Positions 62,989 to 64,000 of a DNA stretch of 64,000 bases are shown here, piece after piece; position 1 is the first letter of the stretch; every line of letters begins with the position of its first letter. The notes under the pieces are model-generated. The model was not told where the DNA came from, searched no databases, and saw only the letters and a program-made list of their open reading frames with translations. The stretch lies in contig CALHAI010000004.1 of assembly GCA_937934295.1 (NCBI GenBank), forward strand, positions 1-64,000, in the 5' to 3' direction. The position numbers and the translations under genes were made by a program. Origin of the DNA: an uncultured Blastocatellia bacterium. Lineage in GTDB: Bacteria; Acidobacteriota; Blastocatellia; HR10.

Positions 62989-63924
62989 ATGGATTGGTAT
63001 CAGCTCTGGCAGATTATTTCGGCGCCCGATAACGTCCCGATCGTCGGGTTGCTCGTCATCGTCCCATTTTACACCTGGTATGGATTGCGGCAAGCTCGGG
63101 CGAACGATCGGCTCATTCAGGAGCTGGAGGCGAATCCCGAGCTGGCCAAGACGCACCATCGCAAGACGTTCCCGTATCGGCCCGGCTGGCCGACGGAAGT
63201 CCACGTCTGGCCCTATCTCCTGCGCATCGAGTTCCTGGCGGCGATCATCGTGACGGCGCTGCTGATGGTGTGGTCGCTCACGCTTGACGCGCCGCTGGAG
63301 GAGCCGGCGAATCCGAACCTGACGCCGAATCCCTCGAAGGCGCCGTGGTATTTCGTCGGCCTGCAGGAGATGCTCGTCTATTTCGATCCCTGGTTCGCCG
63401 GCGTCGTGCTGCCGACGCTCATCATCATCGGACTCATGGCCTTTCCCTATGTGGACGCGAATCCGTTGGGGAACGGCTACTACACGTGGCGACAGCGGAC
63501 GGTCGCCATCGGGTCGTTCCTGATCGGCTTCTATCTCTGGATCGCGCTGATCATTGTGGGCACGCTGATGCGGGGGCCGGGTTGGATGCTCTTTTGGCCG
63601 GGGCAGACGTGGGATCACACGCGCTTGGTCTATGAGGTGAATCGAAATTTGCCGGATCTTTTCGGGATCACGAGTGATTGGGGGAAGGGGATCTTCGGCC
63701 TCTTCGCCGTCGTGCTCTTTTATCTGGCCGCCGGCTTTGGGCTTCACAAATTGGTGACGCGCTCGCCGCTTAATCGCAAGATCTATGAGCGGACGAGCCT
63801 CGTGCAATATCTCATCTTTCAATTCTTCGCCATCACGATCCTGGTTGGCCTTCCGGCGAAGATCCTGCTGCGGCTTCTGTTTCGCATCAAGTATGTGTGG
63901 ATCACGCCCTGGTTCAATATCTGA
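62989..63924 (+). CDS. Cytochrome b C-terminal/subunit-IV-like protein
   Basis: 311 residues. NPSKAPWYFVGLQEMLVYFDPWFAGVVLPTLI corresponds to the Qo-site PEWY region of cytochrome b subunit IV (here APWYF). Several further membrane helices extend the C-terminus beyond a normal 160-residue subunit IV, ending with a helix and FNI. There is also an N-terminal helix and a soluble loop. It should complete the quinol oxidation site with the preceding cytochrome b. Confidence 0.85.
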   Translation: MDWYQLWQIISAPDNVPIVGLLVIVPFYTWYGLRQARANDRLIQELEANPELAKTHHRKTFPYRPGWPTEVHVWPYLLRIEFLAAIIVTALLMVWSLTLDAPLEEPANPNLTPNPSKAPWYFVGLQEMLVYFDPWFAGVVLPTLIIIGLMAFPYVDANPLGNGYYTWRQRTVAIGSFLIGFYLWIALIIVGTLMRGPGWMLFWPGQTWDHTRLVYEVNRNLPDLFGITSDWGKGIFGLFAVVLFYLAAGFGLHKLVTRSPLNRKIYERTSLVQYLIFQFFAITILVGLPAKILLRLLFRIKYVWITPWFNI

Positions 63925-63947
63925 TGGCGAGCGGAGGGGAAAGCGCC

Positions 63948-64000
63948 ATGGAGCGGGAGGTCCTCGAGCTGGAGAATCGGGCGGGTCTTGAGGAGCCTGA
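63948..64000 (+). CDS. Start of a further gene in the cytochrome cluster (cut by window end)
   Basis: ATG 63948 follows GGAGGGG 7-10 nt upstream and 23 nt after the subunit-IV stop. Only 17 codons are visible (MEREVLELENRAGLEEP), too few to identify. By position it could encode a further subunit or cytochrome of the complex. Confidence 0.5.
   Translation, partial: MEREVLELENRAGLEEP

Noticed and set aside
1..64000. TGA reassigned to an amino acid throughout the genome
   Set aside because: Many genes end in TGA at the expected length, often as ATGA overlaps with the next gene, so TGA is a normal stop here.
1..64000. CRISPR arrays, insertion sequences, rRNA genes, prophage
   Set aside because: No direct-repeat/spacer pattern, transposase, rRNA sequence or phage structural gene was seen on either strand.

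Overview
This is a GC-rich (about 60 % or more) chromosomal window from a diderm bacterium. LptE, a LeuRS-LptE-HolA block, CarD, a C5-pathway HemL and a Rieske/split cytochrome b cluster fit an Acidobacteriota-like, possibly thermophilic lineage. That placement is inference from gene content; no rRNA or other strong marker is present. TGA is used widely as an ordinary stop codon.

Layout. 144-2936: sugar-nucleotide operon (nucleotidyltransferase, phosphohexomutase, zinc-ribbon protein) closed by a terminator. 3074-4821: exported TPR protein with two retropepsin-like domains. 4823-14109: accessory, defence-like stretch with a PIN toxin pair, a zinc-finger anti-sigma/ECF sigma pair, a secreted 23-residue-repeat protein interrupted by an in-frame TGA, two very small ORFs, a 1696-residue SF1 helicase/nuclease/DksA-finger fusion and a damaged CHAT protease remnant. 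14226-19888 (minus): three-gene operon of a secreted protein, an alkaline-phosphatase-superfamily enzyme and an FtsX-type permease. 20083-20169: tRNA-Leu(TAA). 20376-22127: secreted beta-helix protein with a structured leader, then a small membrane protein. 22341-23957 (minus): ruvX-mltG. 24001-29154: carD, a CNNM/CorC protein, a predicted selenocysteine DsbA-like protein, a RecB/AddB-like nuclease and a deoxyhypusine-synthase-like enzyme. 29159-31282: threonine synthase and a Cof-type HAD phosphatase. 31286-39470 (minus): holA, lptE, LLM oxidoreductase, leuS, a half-size Gdt1 transporter, M19 dipeptidase and tyrS. 39606-41587: NosL-like protein, SixA, radical SAM activase. 41636-47635: HtrA protease (minus), hemL, hutU, dihydrolipoamide dehydrogenase. 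47676-51340: M20 amidohydrolase, M23 peptidase, DUF123 protein, 44-residue membrane protein. 51508-59703: homocysteine methyltransferase/MTHFR fusion, cysteine desulfurase, ThiI, FTR1 permease, lipoprotein, TPR protein. 59709-61013 (minus): exported amidohydrolase. 61116-end: Rieske protein, cytochrome b, subunit-IV-like protein and the start of another gene.

The main observation is the gene at 26277-27011. An in-frame TGA lies exactly where the first cysteine of a DsbA-type CPFC active site belongs, and a hairpin at 26548-26569 has bacterial-SECIS geometry. This predicts a UPFC selenoprotein. Its 5' leader (26150-26257) has a good promoter, a hairpin at the transcription start and a perfect 10-bp terminator-like hairpin, with arms that could pair alternatively. 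Other points are the helicase-nuclease-DksA fusion, the TGA-interrupted repeat gene, and a set of genes whose -10 box sits only 7-10 nt from the start codon, suggesting leaderless transcripts.
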